Positions 1-8,091 of a stretch of 15,469 nucleotides of DNA are shown here, piece by piece. Each line of letters opens with the position of its first letter. The first letter of the stretch is position 1. The notes below the pieces were generated by a model. That model searched no databases and was not told the DNA's origin. It saw nothing but the letters and a program-made list of their open reading frames with translations. Source of the DNA: Boothiomyces macroporosus. Lineage: Eukaryota > Chytridiomycota > Chytridiomycetes > Rhizophydiales > Terramycetaceae. The stretch covers positions 1 through 15,469 of the forward strand of contig JADGKB010000198.1 of the NCBI GenBank assembly GCA_027604185.1, written 5' to 3'. The position numbers were made by a program, and so were the translations under genes.

Positions 1-598
1 TTCTAAATTTCCATTTTCTGCTGCGCTATTAAATGTCTCTTCATCCCAAGGACAACCATTCTCTTTTAGCCATTTCATATTTTCTAAATTTCCGATTATT
101 GCTGCATTTTCAAATGTGTCTTCATCCCAAGGACAGCCATTGTCTTTCAGCCACTTTAAATTGTCTAAATTTCCATTTCTTGCTGCAAAAGTAAATGTAT
201 ATTCATCCCAAAGACAGCCATTGTCTTTCAACCACTTCATATTTTCTAATTTTCCATTTTCTGCTGCACTATTAAATGTCTCTTCATTCCAAGGACAATT
301 ATTCTCTTTCAACCACTTCATATTTTCTAAATTTCCATTTTCTGCTGCACTATTAAATGTCTCTTCATTCCAAGGACAATTATTCTCTTTCAACCACCTC
401 ATATTTTCTAAATTTCCATTGTATGTTGCATTTTCAAATGTCTCTTCATCCCAAGGACAATCATTCTCTTTCAACCACTGCATGTTTTCTAAATTTCCAT
501 TTTCTGCTGCTTTACGAAATGTCTCTTCATCCCAAGGACAGCCATTCTCTTTCAACCACTTTAAATTGTCTAAATTGCCATTTTCTGCTGCATCTGCA
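1..598 (-). repeat. 81-bp tandem repeat array encoding ankyrin-like units
   Basis: Units recur with an exact 81-bp period; the shared TCTAAATTTCC-like block (on the + strand) recurs near 1, 82, 163, 244, 325, 406, 487 and 568. Units 241-321 and 322-402 differ at only two of 81 positions by eye. Confidence 0.9.
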
Positions 599-717
599 GT
601 GTTAAACCATTCTGTTTTTTTCTTTACATATTCGCTTTGTAATTTCCTTGTGCTCTTTAGAGTTTCTTTATCACATAGTAACCATATTTTATCCCAAACT
701 TCAGTTGGCAAGTTCAT
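1..717 (-). CDS. F-box-like / ankyrin-repeat protein, 3' end outside window
   Basis: An uninterrupted minus-strand frame of 239 codons starts at the ATG at 717-715 and runs off the window at base 1, so the C-terminus is missing. The first ~35 residues (MNLPTEVWDKIWLLCDKETL) resemble an F-box, with the LPxEvWxxI pattern. From about residue 40 there are seven complete and one partial 27-residue repeats of the type NGNLENMKWLKENGCPWDEE. This is the degenerate ankyrin-like repeat (GCPWDE...AA..G.LE.L.WL) that is abundant in amoebae, algae and their large DNA viruses. By family analogy such proteins are substrate adaptors of SCF ubiquitin ligases, with the repeats binding the target; the substrate is unknown. 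The 81-bp DNA units are very similar to each other, which indicates recent duplication. Certain: repeat protein. Likely: F-box. No stop interrupts it. Confidence 0.85.
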   Translation of the reverse strand, partial: MNLPTEVWDKIWLLCDKETLKSTRKLQSEYVKKKTEWFNTADAAENGNLDNLKWLKENGCPWDEETFRKAAENGNLENMQWLKENDCPWDEETFENATYNGNLENMRWLKENNCPWNEETFNSAAENGNLENMKWLKENNCPWNEETFNSAAENGKLENMKWLKDNGCLWDEYTFTFAARNGNLDNLKWLKDNGCPWDEDTFENAAIIGNLENMKWLKENGCPWDEETFNSAAENGNLE

Positions 718-1127
718 TTTCACTCCTATTTCTGCACAATTTGAGAAAACTTTTTGTGTGAACTTACAAGGGGAGAGAACAAGAAGTTGAACAAAGATTA
801 GAAAAGGTAGAGTAGAATTGAACGTATTTGTGAATTACATTTATAGACACATCCCGAAAACTGTAAATTCAACTTTTTTTACAGGAGATACACTAGACGG
901 TATATTCTACTGAAGATGTGAGGGGGATATTATGAGATGTATAAAGGAAATGCTGATAGCTACGGGAATACAATGCCAAGGTACAAGTACAATATTACAA
1001 TATTGGTTGGATAGTTGCAAGCACAGAGGGACGTTAGAAGCCTTCCTTGTCCCTGTAGGAGTACTTTTAGAGACTGCTTCATTGAGAATTAGGTACTGCA
1101 CTTTTATATAAATTTAGATTGCTTTAT
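718..1127. other. intergenic stretch, mostly without a confident gene
   Basis: Lies upstream of the ankyrin gene and downstream of ODAD4. It holds a 59-codon + strand frame at 932-1111, listed separately, and no recognisable RNA gene. The minus strand is also open at 907-1101, but without an ATG. Splice-like strings here have lengths of 16, 22 or 23 nt, outside the 19-21 nt rule of the confident introns. Confidence 0.5.
932..1111 (+). CDS. doubtful small ORF, 59 aa
   Basis: An ATG-to-TAA frame begins MRCIKEMLIATGIQCQG and ends IRYCTFI. I do not recognise it. The in-frame stop TGA at 911-913 limits any upstream extension, the A-rich leader seen before other starts here is absent, and the opposite strand is also open. 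It converges on the 3' end of ODAD4, 16 bp away. It is listed only because it has an ATG and fills a gap; it may well be chance. Confidence 0.15.
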   Translation: MRCIKEMLIATGIQCQGTSTILQYWLDSCKHRGTLEAFLVPVGVLLETASLRIRYCTFI

Positions 1128-1128
1128 T
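1123..1128 (-). promoter_or_regulatory. polyadenylation signal AATAAA overlapping ODAD4 stop
   Basis: The TGA stop (1130-1128) is followed directly by ATAAA, so the final A of the stop is the first A of AATAAA. Confidence 0.7.
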
Positions 1129-1972
1129 CAATGGTTTGCAGTAACTGTTTTCCTTTGAGCAGTCATTGGTTTGGGTTCGTGTTCTTCTTTTCCCTTCTTC
1201 ATCCTTGGCACTATCTTTACCTCTTTTGGTCTGGCATACAATGGGTACTGCTGTCTCCAAAACCCAATTCTAGTAGTCAAGTACTTTAGTCCATCGTTAA
1301 CAAGCGCTTGTATTTGCTCATCAGGGAAATCCGCAAAGTCTCTGTCATTCAATAATTCCTAGTGTCAAGACTATATACTTGGAGATAAAGCTTGTCATCG
1401 TGTAATTCTTCCAGCAGCTTTCCTTCCATTGCACTAGACAACTTTACATTTGTGTGGTACGGTCTCTTGTCTTCATCCTTCTTATCTTTATCCTCTTTTT
1501 GTTCAGACAAGGCTTGGATAGTCTTTCGCAATCGAGATGGAACATGTATCTTCATCTTTTTAGGGTCACCGATAGAATTGTTGATTGCTTCTCTGCTCTT
1601 CAAAATACCAACACGGAATTCATATAGTTCTGGCCGGAGCTTGTTGCCTCTGTGGAAATATAGCAAAGCCAACTCAAAATCACCCTCAGCATACAAGGCT
1701 TCAGCTTTGAGGTATATACCTTTGTAGTATGTTTGATCTTCTTTCAAACTGGTATTTGCATCCTTTAGAGCCTCTTGAGGACATCCGATTTGGATATAAC
1801 AACGCGCTCTAGCAACTAGGCAATGCTTGTCTGTTGGTCTGATTTCAATGGCTTTGGTGTAAATCTGGATTGCTTCGTGAAATGCACCACGTTGTAAAAG
1901 TAAATCACCTTCAGCAGACAAGCTCTGGAATGTTGCAATGAGTGCTTCTGGGTTTTCCTTTTCTTCTTCCAT
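1128..1972 (-). CDS. ODAD4: outer dynein arm docking complex subunit 4 (TTC25-like), short form
   Basis: Two exons (1972-1379 and 1358-1128) encode 274 residues after removal of a 20-nt intron. Residues ~14-115 form three tetratricopeptide repeats (for example GDLLLQRGAFHEAIQIYTKA). They are followed by the family stretch FRVGILKSREAINNSIGDP and, after the splice, by LEELHDDKLYLQELLNDRDF and YLTTRIGFWRQQYPLYARP. Vertebrate TTC25/ODAD4 has closely similar EFRVGIQKAQEAINNSVG and FWRQQKPIYAR stretches. In animals the protein helps dock outer dynein arms on axonemal doublets, so this gene implies a motile cilium. It ends soon after the FWRQQ block with a basic tail (to TVTANH), followed at once by AATAAA. 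The human protein is more than twice as long, so the second TPR half is absent. The start is the first ATG after an A/T-rich leader. It is head-to-head with the TMEM242-like gene. Confidence 0.88.
1359..1378 (-). other. 20-nt intron of ODAD4
   Basis: Starts GTATATAG, has the branch-like TTGAC, ends ACTAG; phase 0. Removal joins KLYLQ to ELLNDRD and restores alignment with TTC25 proteins. Retention shifts the frame. Confidence 0.88.
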
Positions 1973-2304
1973 TTGAAAATAGTAAAATTATTCTTTGTAA
2001 TAATAAGCATTGTTTTGCTGTCATTGTTTTCCTCTTGAAGTGTGGCTGGTGGGGCTGACCCTCTTATTTTGACCCAACGATTACATTGCACCGTATGATC
2101 CTTTCGAGTTTATTCCACTGTGATTTCAATGCCGCTTCTATTCCACGATAGCAATTTCGAGTTGAAATGCCCTTTATTCAGACAGCCGTTTCTCAGTGTT
2201 CCTCATGTACTAATTGAACAGTGGTGATTTATTCATCCAGGAAGCATCAGCGTATTCACTAGTGTGCTAAACTCTCAATTTGCCTCCAAATTTTTTTTCA
2301 AAAA
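1973..2304. other. divergent promoter region between ODAD4 and TMEM242-like gene
   Basis: A 332-bp head-to-head spacer. No coding frame of note and no RNA gene seen. The + strand ends in a T8 tract followed by CAAAAA just before the TMEM242-like ATG; on the minus side TTTTCAA precedes the ODAD4 ATG. I found no convincing RFX X-box for the ciliary gene. Confidence 0.5.
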
Positions 2305-2790
2305 ATGGACATTGACAAGGAACAGATTGTGCTTAAATTAAGAGAATACAAACAACCAATAGTATCCGGACTGCTATTATTCGGATTCGGAGCTACTATA
2401 TTCAACATGCGTCGGTCAAGAGCAAACCTCGCTGCACTTCACAATAACCCGGTTTTAAAACAGAACCCAAGGTACCTGGGAATCATGATGGCTTCCAGAG
2501 CACTAATGTACGCTACATCAATCGTAGGTATTACAGCTATTGGTGTTGGGTATGGTGTGTCCACTTATATGGAAGTCGACACTCTTCAAGAATTTTCAGT
2601 CAAATTCAAAATTTGGGCACACAAGACTTTCCCTTCGCTAGTAATTAAAGATCAGTCGGATGAGAATGATGTTGTCGAATTCATGCAGGAATTCAAGATT
2701 GAATTGGACAAGCCTGAGCCAAAGGAGAGTTCTACCCACAACTATATTAGTGATAGGTTAATGAAAGGATTGGGACTAAGAGAAAAATAA
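2305..2790 (+). CDS. TMEM242-like mitochondrial inner membrane protein
   Basis: Single-exon frame of 161 residues. Two hydrophobic segments are visible, at ~18-34 (IVSGLLLFGFGATIF) and ~64-88 (RALMYATSIVGITAIGVGYG), followed by MEVDTLQEFSVKFKIWAHKT FPSL. This resembles human TMEM242, which has RALGWGSLYAW, a second helix and then HSMNDFRSKMQSIFPTI. In human cells TMEM242 is an inner-membrane factor that supports assembly of the ATP synthase c-ring and also complex I. The acidic/polar C-terminal tail (~110-161) looks lineage-specific. The start follows a T-tract/A-tract leader, and AATAAA overlaps the TAA stop. It converges on eIF5B with only 28 bp between stops. A HIG1-domain protein was considered but fits less well. 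The assignment rests on remembered motif similarity and should be confirmed by a profile search. Confidence 0.65.
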   Translation: MDIDKEQIVLKLREYKQPIVSGLLLFGFGATIFNMRRSRANLAALHNNPVLKQNPRYLGIMMASRALMYATSIVGITAIGVGYGVSTYMEVDTLQEFSVKFKIWAHKTFPSLVIKDQSDENDVVEFMQEFKIELDKPEPKESSTHNYISDRLMKGLGLREK

Positions 2791-2791
2791 A
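2786..2791 (+). promoter_or_regulatory. polyadenylation signal AATAAA overlapping TMEM242-like stop
   Basis: The stop TAA (2788-2790) is the centre of AATAAA. Confidence 0.7.
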
Positions 2792-2817
2792 CTTGCTTTA
2801 TATAATTCGCAATTGTG

Positions 2818-2823
2818 TTTATT
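2818..2823 (-). promoter_or_regulatory. polyadenylation signal AATAAA overlapping eIF5B stop
   Basis: The last codon CAA plus the TAA stop plus the next A spell CAATAAA. Confidence 0.7.
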
Positions 2824-5800
2824 GAATTGACAAGATTTTCTTGAGACGGACCACCAGTTTCCAGTCATCCTTTGACACTTCATCCCTGAATGTGTTTTTC
2901 AAGACATCAATAGATTGGCGAGTGATCTAGGTTAAACAAAGAGTACGTGAGAGTAGATTTCATTGTCCTGAGTAAAGTGACGCCCATACATGGCAGGTGT
3001 TTGGTATGTAGCACATTCTACACGAATTGCGACAGATGGATCACCTCTTTTAACTACCTGTTTAGGCTTCTTGTTCAATTCAATACCAACAACCTTTCCT
3101 AATGAAATGATATTGCCATTCTAAAATCAAGTAAAAATTACATCCTTGTTGACTACACACAGCGGAGTACCAATCTTTAGTACACCTTCCATTACATCAA
3201 CACCAATAATAATTGGCGCTCTCTTGTTGAAAATAGCATCTGGAACCATCTTCAACAAACAAGGGAATACCGCAGATGGAGCGGCATCTACCTTTCGCTG
3301 CTCTTCAAGCTCCTTCATGTATGCAGTAAACTTGTCAAACAAGTGATAAATAATATTTGCTGAAAATATTTTGACTCCCATTTCATTAGCCAACTGTTCA
3401 GCATCTTTGTCGATTGGAACATCAAATGCCAACATTTGCGCGTACTCTGGACACCTTTCCAGCATGACTGAAGCACGAATAATGTCCTTTTTGTGGACTG
3501 GACCAATGTTAATACCTGAAACTGGAATTTTGGAATCTTTCAAGAATGATAACAGAGCCTCCAATGAACCTAAAGTTGAAGCTTGCACACAGACACCCTT
3601 TCCAGATTTATCAATTGAGGTTAACAGTGTTTGCAAATCAGTCATGACTTCTTCCTTGATATCATCTTCATCATCGTCGGGACCAATGACTAATAAACGA
3701 GAACCAGCGATAGCTTTCTCTAAATCTGGTGCAGCAATCTTTACACCTAAAGATGCCTTTACAGATTTGTGATGCTGGTATTCTGATTTCACACGCAGTT
3801 CTCTCATTGGCTGAGGAGTCAAGAGAGCTCTGACTTGGGTAACAATCGGTCCATTCAAACCGCAAACACAGATCTTGTCACCTTCATTCAATACACCATT
3901 GGACAAAACAACATCGATAGTTGTGCCCAAACCTTCGATGACTTTGACTTCAAGAACTGTACATTCAAGTTCTGAAATGTACATTAAACTTTCGGTCATT
4001 CTGTTTTGGCAAAGGTCCATTAACAAGTGAAGCAAATCAGGTACACCTTCACCAGTAACTGCAGAAGTTGGGATTAGCGAAACATTTCTGCCCATATTGG
4101 TGTTTTCCCAGTACAAACAAGCATTCAAACCTTGCTCAGCAAATTCAACGATGGTCTTGGTTACACGTTCGTTGAATTCTTTGAGTACGTGCTTCTTTTG
4201 CAATTCAAGAGTTTTTCTAGTTGGGAAATCTTTGTGAGTTTCCCAGTCAAAGAGACGATCGATTTTGTTTAATGCTACAACAAAAGGAGTCTTTCTTGCA
4301 CGCAACATGTTCAATGATTCCAAAGTTTGAGGTTCCAAACCGTGCACAATATCAACAACCAGGACAGCAATGTTACAAAGGGAAGAACCTCTTGATCTTA
4401 AATTACTGAAAGATTCGTGACCAGGAGTATCAATAACCAACAAACCAGGTAGTTTATAGCCAGATGGTTTGCCTTCATGGATGAGTGCAGTTTTTTCTTC
4501 CACAGCAGAAATAGGAAAGTATGTAGCACCGATTTGTTGAGTGATACCACCAGCTTCGCCACCTTGCACATTAGTCTGACGAATTTTATCCAAAAGTTTG
4601 GTTTTACCAGTATCGACGTGCCCCATGATAACACAAATAGGCGAGCGAAGGTTATCCTTTGATCTAGCAGCCATTGAAGCTGCGATTCTTTCTTCTCTCC
4701 GCTTGTGTGCTTCTTCCTTGCGTTTCATTGCCTGTCTCTCAGTAGCAGTATAGCCGTCTTCATCTTCACTTTCTTCTTCGCTATCTTCTTCACTGTCATC
4801 ATCACTTTCTTCTTCGCTGTCTTCTTCCTCACTTTCTTCTTGTTCCTTTGTAGCAGCAGGTGGTTTTGCAGCTTCTTTGGTGACCTTTTGTTCAGCCTTT
4901 GGTGCTTCTTTGGTAACTTTTTGTTGTTTAGGTTCTTCCTTGACAACCTTTGCTTGCTGTTTGGGCTCTTCTTTGACAGCCTTTGTTTGCTTGGGTTTTT
5001 CAACAACTTTGGGTTTTTCAGCAACTTTGGGCTTTTCATCTTCACTTTCAGCATCCCAAGAGTCTTTAACATTGTCATCGCTATCTGCATCCCAAGAGTC
5101 TTTAACATTGTCATCGCTATCTGCATCCCAAGAATCTTTGACATTAGAGTCACTTTCAGCGTCCCAGGCTTCTTTAACTTCAGGTTCTTTTTCAGTGGTT
5201 GGAGTAGCTTTTTCTTCATCGGACTCTGCATCCCAGGATTCTTTAGGTTCGCCTTGTTCACTAACAGCCTTTTCGCTAGCTGGCTTGCTATCAACAACCT
5301 TTTCTTTTTGGTTATTCTTCTTTTTCCTGTTTGAATAAATAGGTCTCTTTGGTTTCTTTTCTTCTTCACCTTCAGCCAATGCCTTTACTACAACTTGGCC
5401 AGATGCTAATAGCGCATCTAGTTTGGCTTTTGCTTGTTGCTGAGCAAGCTTTTGTGCAGGAGTCAAGTATTTACCAGACTTTTTGAGTTCTTCTTTTTTC
5501 AACTATATTTAGGAGGATATTACCCTTTCTTTCTCTTTCTTCTTTTGTCTAGCTTCTTCTTTAAGTCTCTCTTCTTCGGCGGCTTTTGCTTCTTCAGCCA
5601 ACACTCTTTGACGTTCCTCTTCAACCAATCTGGCAGCTTCTTCTTCAGCAGCCTTCTTTGCAGCAAGCGCATTACGAAGAGCAGCGATAGCACCAGCAGG
5701 CTTTTTACCACCTTTCTTGTCTTTCTTGCCACTAGAAACAACTTCATCCGCAACAGAAGTCTCTTCAACAACTGGAGCAGGGGCAGCAGTTTCTTGCTTC

Positions 5801-6597
5801 TTTTGTGGAGCAGCTTTTTTCTTTGCCAACTTTGCTCTCTCTTTCTTTTCCCTTTCTTTTTCTGCCTTTGTTTTGATTCTGATAGTTGAAGGGTCAGGGA
5901 TATCTTCTTCAGTAATTTCCTTTTCTTTCTTTGCTGGCTTTTCCTTTTTAACGGGCTTTTCTTCTTCCTGCTCCTCAGCATCCAATCTAGCCAAGATGGC
6001 AGCCGCATCCTCTTCGTCGTCGAAATCCTTTTTGTTTTTCTTTCCTTTGCCTTTCTTTACAGGTACAGGCTCAGCTTCCTCTTGCTGTTCCTGTTCATCC
6101 AATTTTGCAAGGATTGCAGCTGCATCCTCTTCATCGTCAAACCCTTTCTTGCTCTTTTTTCCTTTAGATTTTTTAGCTGGAGCTGGTGCAGGCTCGGCTT
6201 CTTCTTCTGCATCTAATTGCGCAAGAATGGCAGCGGCATCTTCTTCATCGTCGAATGCCTTTTTGCCTTTCTTTGCTTTCCCTTTCTTTACAGGTGCAGG
6301 CTCAGCTTCCTCTTCTGCATCCAATTTTGCAAGAATTTCAGCTGCATCCTCTTCATCGTCAAAATCTCTGTTCTTTTTTTTCTTTCCTTTCTTGACAGGC
6401 TTTGAATCTTCAAAATCCTCATCCAAATTGGTGATTTCAACATTCTTTTTTTTCTTTAAAGTTGTAATTGCAGACATTAGTCCGCCCAAATCTTCGCCGT
6501 CCTCGCCTTTGTTGAAGCCGGCTGGTTCAATCCAGTCGTCATCCTTTTTATTATTCCTAACATCAAGCGCAAATTACTTTTTCTTTTTTGGAGGCAT
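2819..6597 (-). CDS. EIF5B: eukaryotic translation initiation factor 5B (eIF5B)
   Basis: Five exons (6597-6578, 6556-5524, 5502-3142, 3120-2947, 2926-2819) give 1231 residues. eIF5B is the cytosolic translational GTPase, the orthologue of bacterial IF2, that joins the 60S subunit to the start-site-bound 40S with eIF1A. The N-terminal ~630 residues are charged and low-complexity, with four FDDEEDAA repeats and three [12 protein letters not shown] repeats. The GTPase domain starts near residue 640: G1 GHVDTGKT at ~645-652, then [20 protein letters not shown] and NKID. Domain II includes [13 protein letters not shown]; domain III includes [12 protein letters not shown] and [11 protein letters not shown]; domain IV is completed by exons 4-5 (GRHF, then [10 protein letters not shown]). 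Total length is close to the ~1220 of the human protein. The start lies in a 20-nt first exon, MPPKKK(K), spliced in frame to [14 protein letters not shown]. Confidence 0.97.
2927..2946 (-). other. 20-nt intron 4 of eIF5B
   Basis: Starts GTACTCTT, branch-like TTAAC, ends CTAG; phase 0. Joins NEIYSH to [10 protein letters not shown], the conserved SRQSIDALK region of eIF5B. Confidence 0.95.
3121..3141 (-). other. 21-nt intron 3 of eIF5B
   Basis: Starts GTAATTTTT, branch-like TTGAT, ends TTTAG; phase 0. Joins CVVNKD to [10 protein letters not shown]. Retention gives an in-frame TGA. Confidence 0.95.
5048..5160 (-). repeat. 36-bp tandem repeats inside eIF5B
   Basis: Three 12-residue units [12 protein letters not shown]; the GCATCCCAAG block on the + strand recurs at 5051 and 5087 with exact 36-bp spacing. 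Acidic, probably disordered linker upstream of the G domain. Confidence 0.85.
5503..5523 (-). other. 21-nt intron 2 of eIF5B
   Basis: Starts GTAATATCC, branch-like CTAAA, ends TATAG; phase 0. Joins KKKEKER to [14 protein letters not shown]. Retention gives an in-frame TAA. Confidence 0.94.
5965..6395 (-). repeat. four-fold FDDEEDAA repeat in the eIF5B N-terminus
   Basis: Four imperfect ~32-39 residue modules, each a Lys-rich patch (KKGKGKK type), then [12 protein letters not shown], then LDAEEE and a Pro/Ala/Glu linker. Spacing varies by a few codons, so these are old protein-level repeats rather than a fresh DNA duplication. Confidence 0.85.
6557..6577 (-). other. 21-nt intron 1 of eIF5B
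   Basis: Starts GTAATTTGC, branch-like TTGAT, ends GTTAG; phase 2, after a 20-nt first exon. Retention makes a TAA stop at codon 8. Confidence 0.9.
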
Positions 6598-7026
6598 TTC
6601 AAATGTGAAAAACTTTTTTGCGAGTGACTCAACTGTAGATGGTGCTCATAGTAAGTTACGAGCGACTCGATTATTCATGTGTGATTGTAGTAGGCTATCC
6701 TTGATCCCCATTTCAGCTTATAATTCGCTGTATAAAGGAGTTGAACAGTTGGCTGTATGAGATCATGTCTAATATTACATAAAAGCAATCTATGGTATTC
6801 CAGCACCTAAACCTAATCGATAAAATGGTTTGGCTAATAAAAGTAACTCTATGGATTTGAGATGGACACAGTAATCGGGGCTAATATTAAATAGGTATTA
6901 ATTGCGGACTTTTAAACCCGCTATTGAATATGTAGCCTATTTCCTTGTACAGCCTTTGTTTTGTACTATAGTCTCGTGAAATAACTTTGCCCAACTTCGC
7001 CTAAAAATTGTATTTAAAAAACAAAA
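6598..7026. other. divergent promoter region between eIF5B and SH3 gene
   Basis: A 429-bp head-to-head spacer. I see no convincing gene, tRNA or repeat. TTTTTTGC lies close to the eIF5B start on the minus strand, and an A-rich leader (ATTTAAAAAACAAAA) immediately precedes the SH3 ATG. Confidence 0.5.
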
Positions 7027-7392
7027 ATGAGTTGTTTTTCTTGGATGACATTCAAACGAAAAGAGCCTTTCAAACCAATTTCATATTACTACGAATCGCC
7101 TAGGCTGCGCGCAAGGATGTACCAGCAACTCCCAAACGATATAGTAGTTTCGAGGCATATAGACACTGTCAAAGTTTCCATGTCTTATCGAGCAACAGAG
7201 ATTGACGAAATTGATTTAAAGGAAGGAGATTTTGTTTTGCTGCAGTGTAAATTAAAAGGCGGATGGGGAATAGGAATCAACCTGACAACCAACAAGGAAG
7301 GGAAATTTCCACTGGAGAACATTGCCCCAATACTGAGGAATCCTCTTGCTTCACCCCTCCCTCCTCCCATGCCAAAAATTAGAATCTTTTGA
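7027..7392 (+). CDS. small SH3-domain protein
   Basis: Single-exon frame of 121 residues. Residues ~48-102 fit an SH3 domain. VSMSYRATEIDEIDLKEGDF corresponds to the ALYDY/E-DELsf--GD part, KGGWGIGINL to the dWW-G part, and GKFPLENIAPI to the G-FP-NYV part. The first Trp of the usual WW pair is Gly here. A short proline-rich tail (LASPLPPPMP) follows, which could itself be an SH3 ligand. There is no signal peptide or transmembrane segment; the first 47 residues are basic and unassigned. SH3 domains bind Pro-rich peptides in cytoskeletal and signalling complexes, but the partner is unknown. The start follows an A-rich leader, and AATAAA lies 7 nt after the TGA stop. Confidence 0.78.
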   Translation: MSCFSWMTFKRKEPFKPISYYYESPRLRARMYQQLPNDIVVSRHIDTVKVSMSYRATEIDEIDLKEGDFVLLQCKLKGGWGIGINLTTNKEGKFPLENIAPILRNPLASPLPPPMPKIRIF

Positions 7393-7398
7393 ATATTT

Positions 7399-7404
7399 AA
7401 TAAA
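7399..7404 (+). promoter_or_regulatory. polyadenylation signal AATAAA of SH3 gene
   Basis: Lies 7 nt downstream of the TGA stop at 7390-7392. Confidence 0.6.
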
Positions 7405-7570
7405 CACTTGTAATACTAGCATTGATTATATCGAAAGACTAATATTTGTCCATTCTTGTTGGATGTGGCACAAAGTAGCTGACGAAAATGGTGAAAAAAA
7501 CAAAGTGGGTAGAATTGGAAAGAGAGGTTGGTTTCTTCGAGTTGATCCGAACTGAAGCTGTAGTCAACAG

Positions 7571-7596
7571 AGTTGCACACTGGAGAGTGAGCAACT
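7571..7596 (+). repeat. near-perfect hairpin
   Basis: AGTTGC pairs with GCAACT, then an A-A mismatch, then CACT pairs with AGTG, closed by a GGAG loop. It sits in a GC-richer patch that ends in T6 at about 7686-7691. Confidence 0.6.
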
Positions 7597-8091
7597 TGGT
7601 TGTTCAACATCGCTGAAACCGGTCGAGGCAGGCAACTGAGCAGACAGAAGGCGAGGCTATCGCTAGCAGGTCGGGAGGTCGGCTCTTTTTTGTCAATTTT
7701 GAAACCCCCCAATGGTAGAGTTTAATTTACATCAATTAGAATGTGCAATATCGACCCAGTTGCTCATTCAACCAAAATCCAACTACTGGGCGAATCTACA
7801 AAGTTACAGATTTAGCCATTGATATTCTGTCAACATCATGATACAAGTATCCAACAAGCGCGCTTTTGTCCAGTTTCAGTGGTAGCAATGTTTGGATTGG
7901 CACTCTACGAGCGCTTTCTTTAGATACATTATTGAAAACATGACCATACAGAATCCAAGACCACCGCTCAAATCTTTTGATAAATACTCCGGTTTCTACT
8001 ATACACAATTGCAAATGGAGTCTGTATTCATGCAAAGACACAGCCCCTGCTATTTGTGATCTGTGCACCAAAAACTTTTTTTAAATTAAAA

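Larger units (their letters stand above)
7393..8091. other. 699-bp stretch without a confident gene
   Basis: Contains the SH3 gene's AATAAA (7399-7404), an SH3-like + strand frame (7408-7555), a GC-richer structured patch ending in T6 (~7556-7691), and a 91-codon minus-strand frame at 7796-8071 with no usable ATG. I scanned both strands for GTA...AG strings of 19-21 nt with a branch-like box and found none that rescues a gene. It could be a decayed gene, a non-coding RNA locus or regulatory DNA. Confidence 0.5.

Noticed and set aside
116..790. 224-codon + strand repeat frame opposite the ankyrin gene
   Set aside because: It is the complement of the minus-strand repeat units; only the minus strand gives recognisable F-box-like and ankyrin-like motifs.
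907..1101. 64-codon minus-strand frame downstream of ODAD4
   Set aside because: It starts with GTG rather than ATG, shows no domain, and lies beyond the AATAAA of ODAD4.
6730..6748. 19-nt GTA...CAG string with a TTGAA box in the eIF5B/SH3 spacer
   Set aside because: It meets the length rule but would join only a 29-codon frame with no recognisable protein. Taken as chance, and a reminder that the pattern alone is not proof of an intron.
5717..6760. 347-codon + strand frame opposite eIF5B
   Set aside because: Antisense shadow: its Ser/Phe-rich runs are the complement of the GAA/GAT/AAG-rich eIF5B N-terminus. The same applies to the + strand frames at 4705-5338 and 5434-5889.
7416..7712. 98-codon minus-strand frame
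   Set aside because: It starts with TTG, has Ser/Cys/Leu-rich noise-like composition, and no compliant intron connects it to an ATG.
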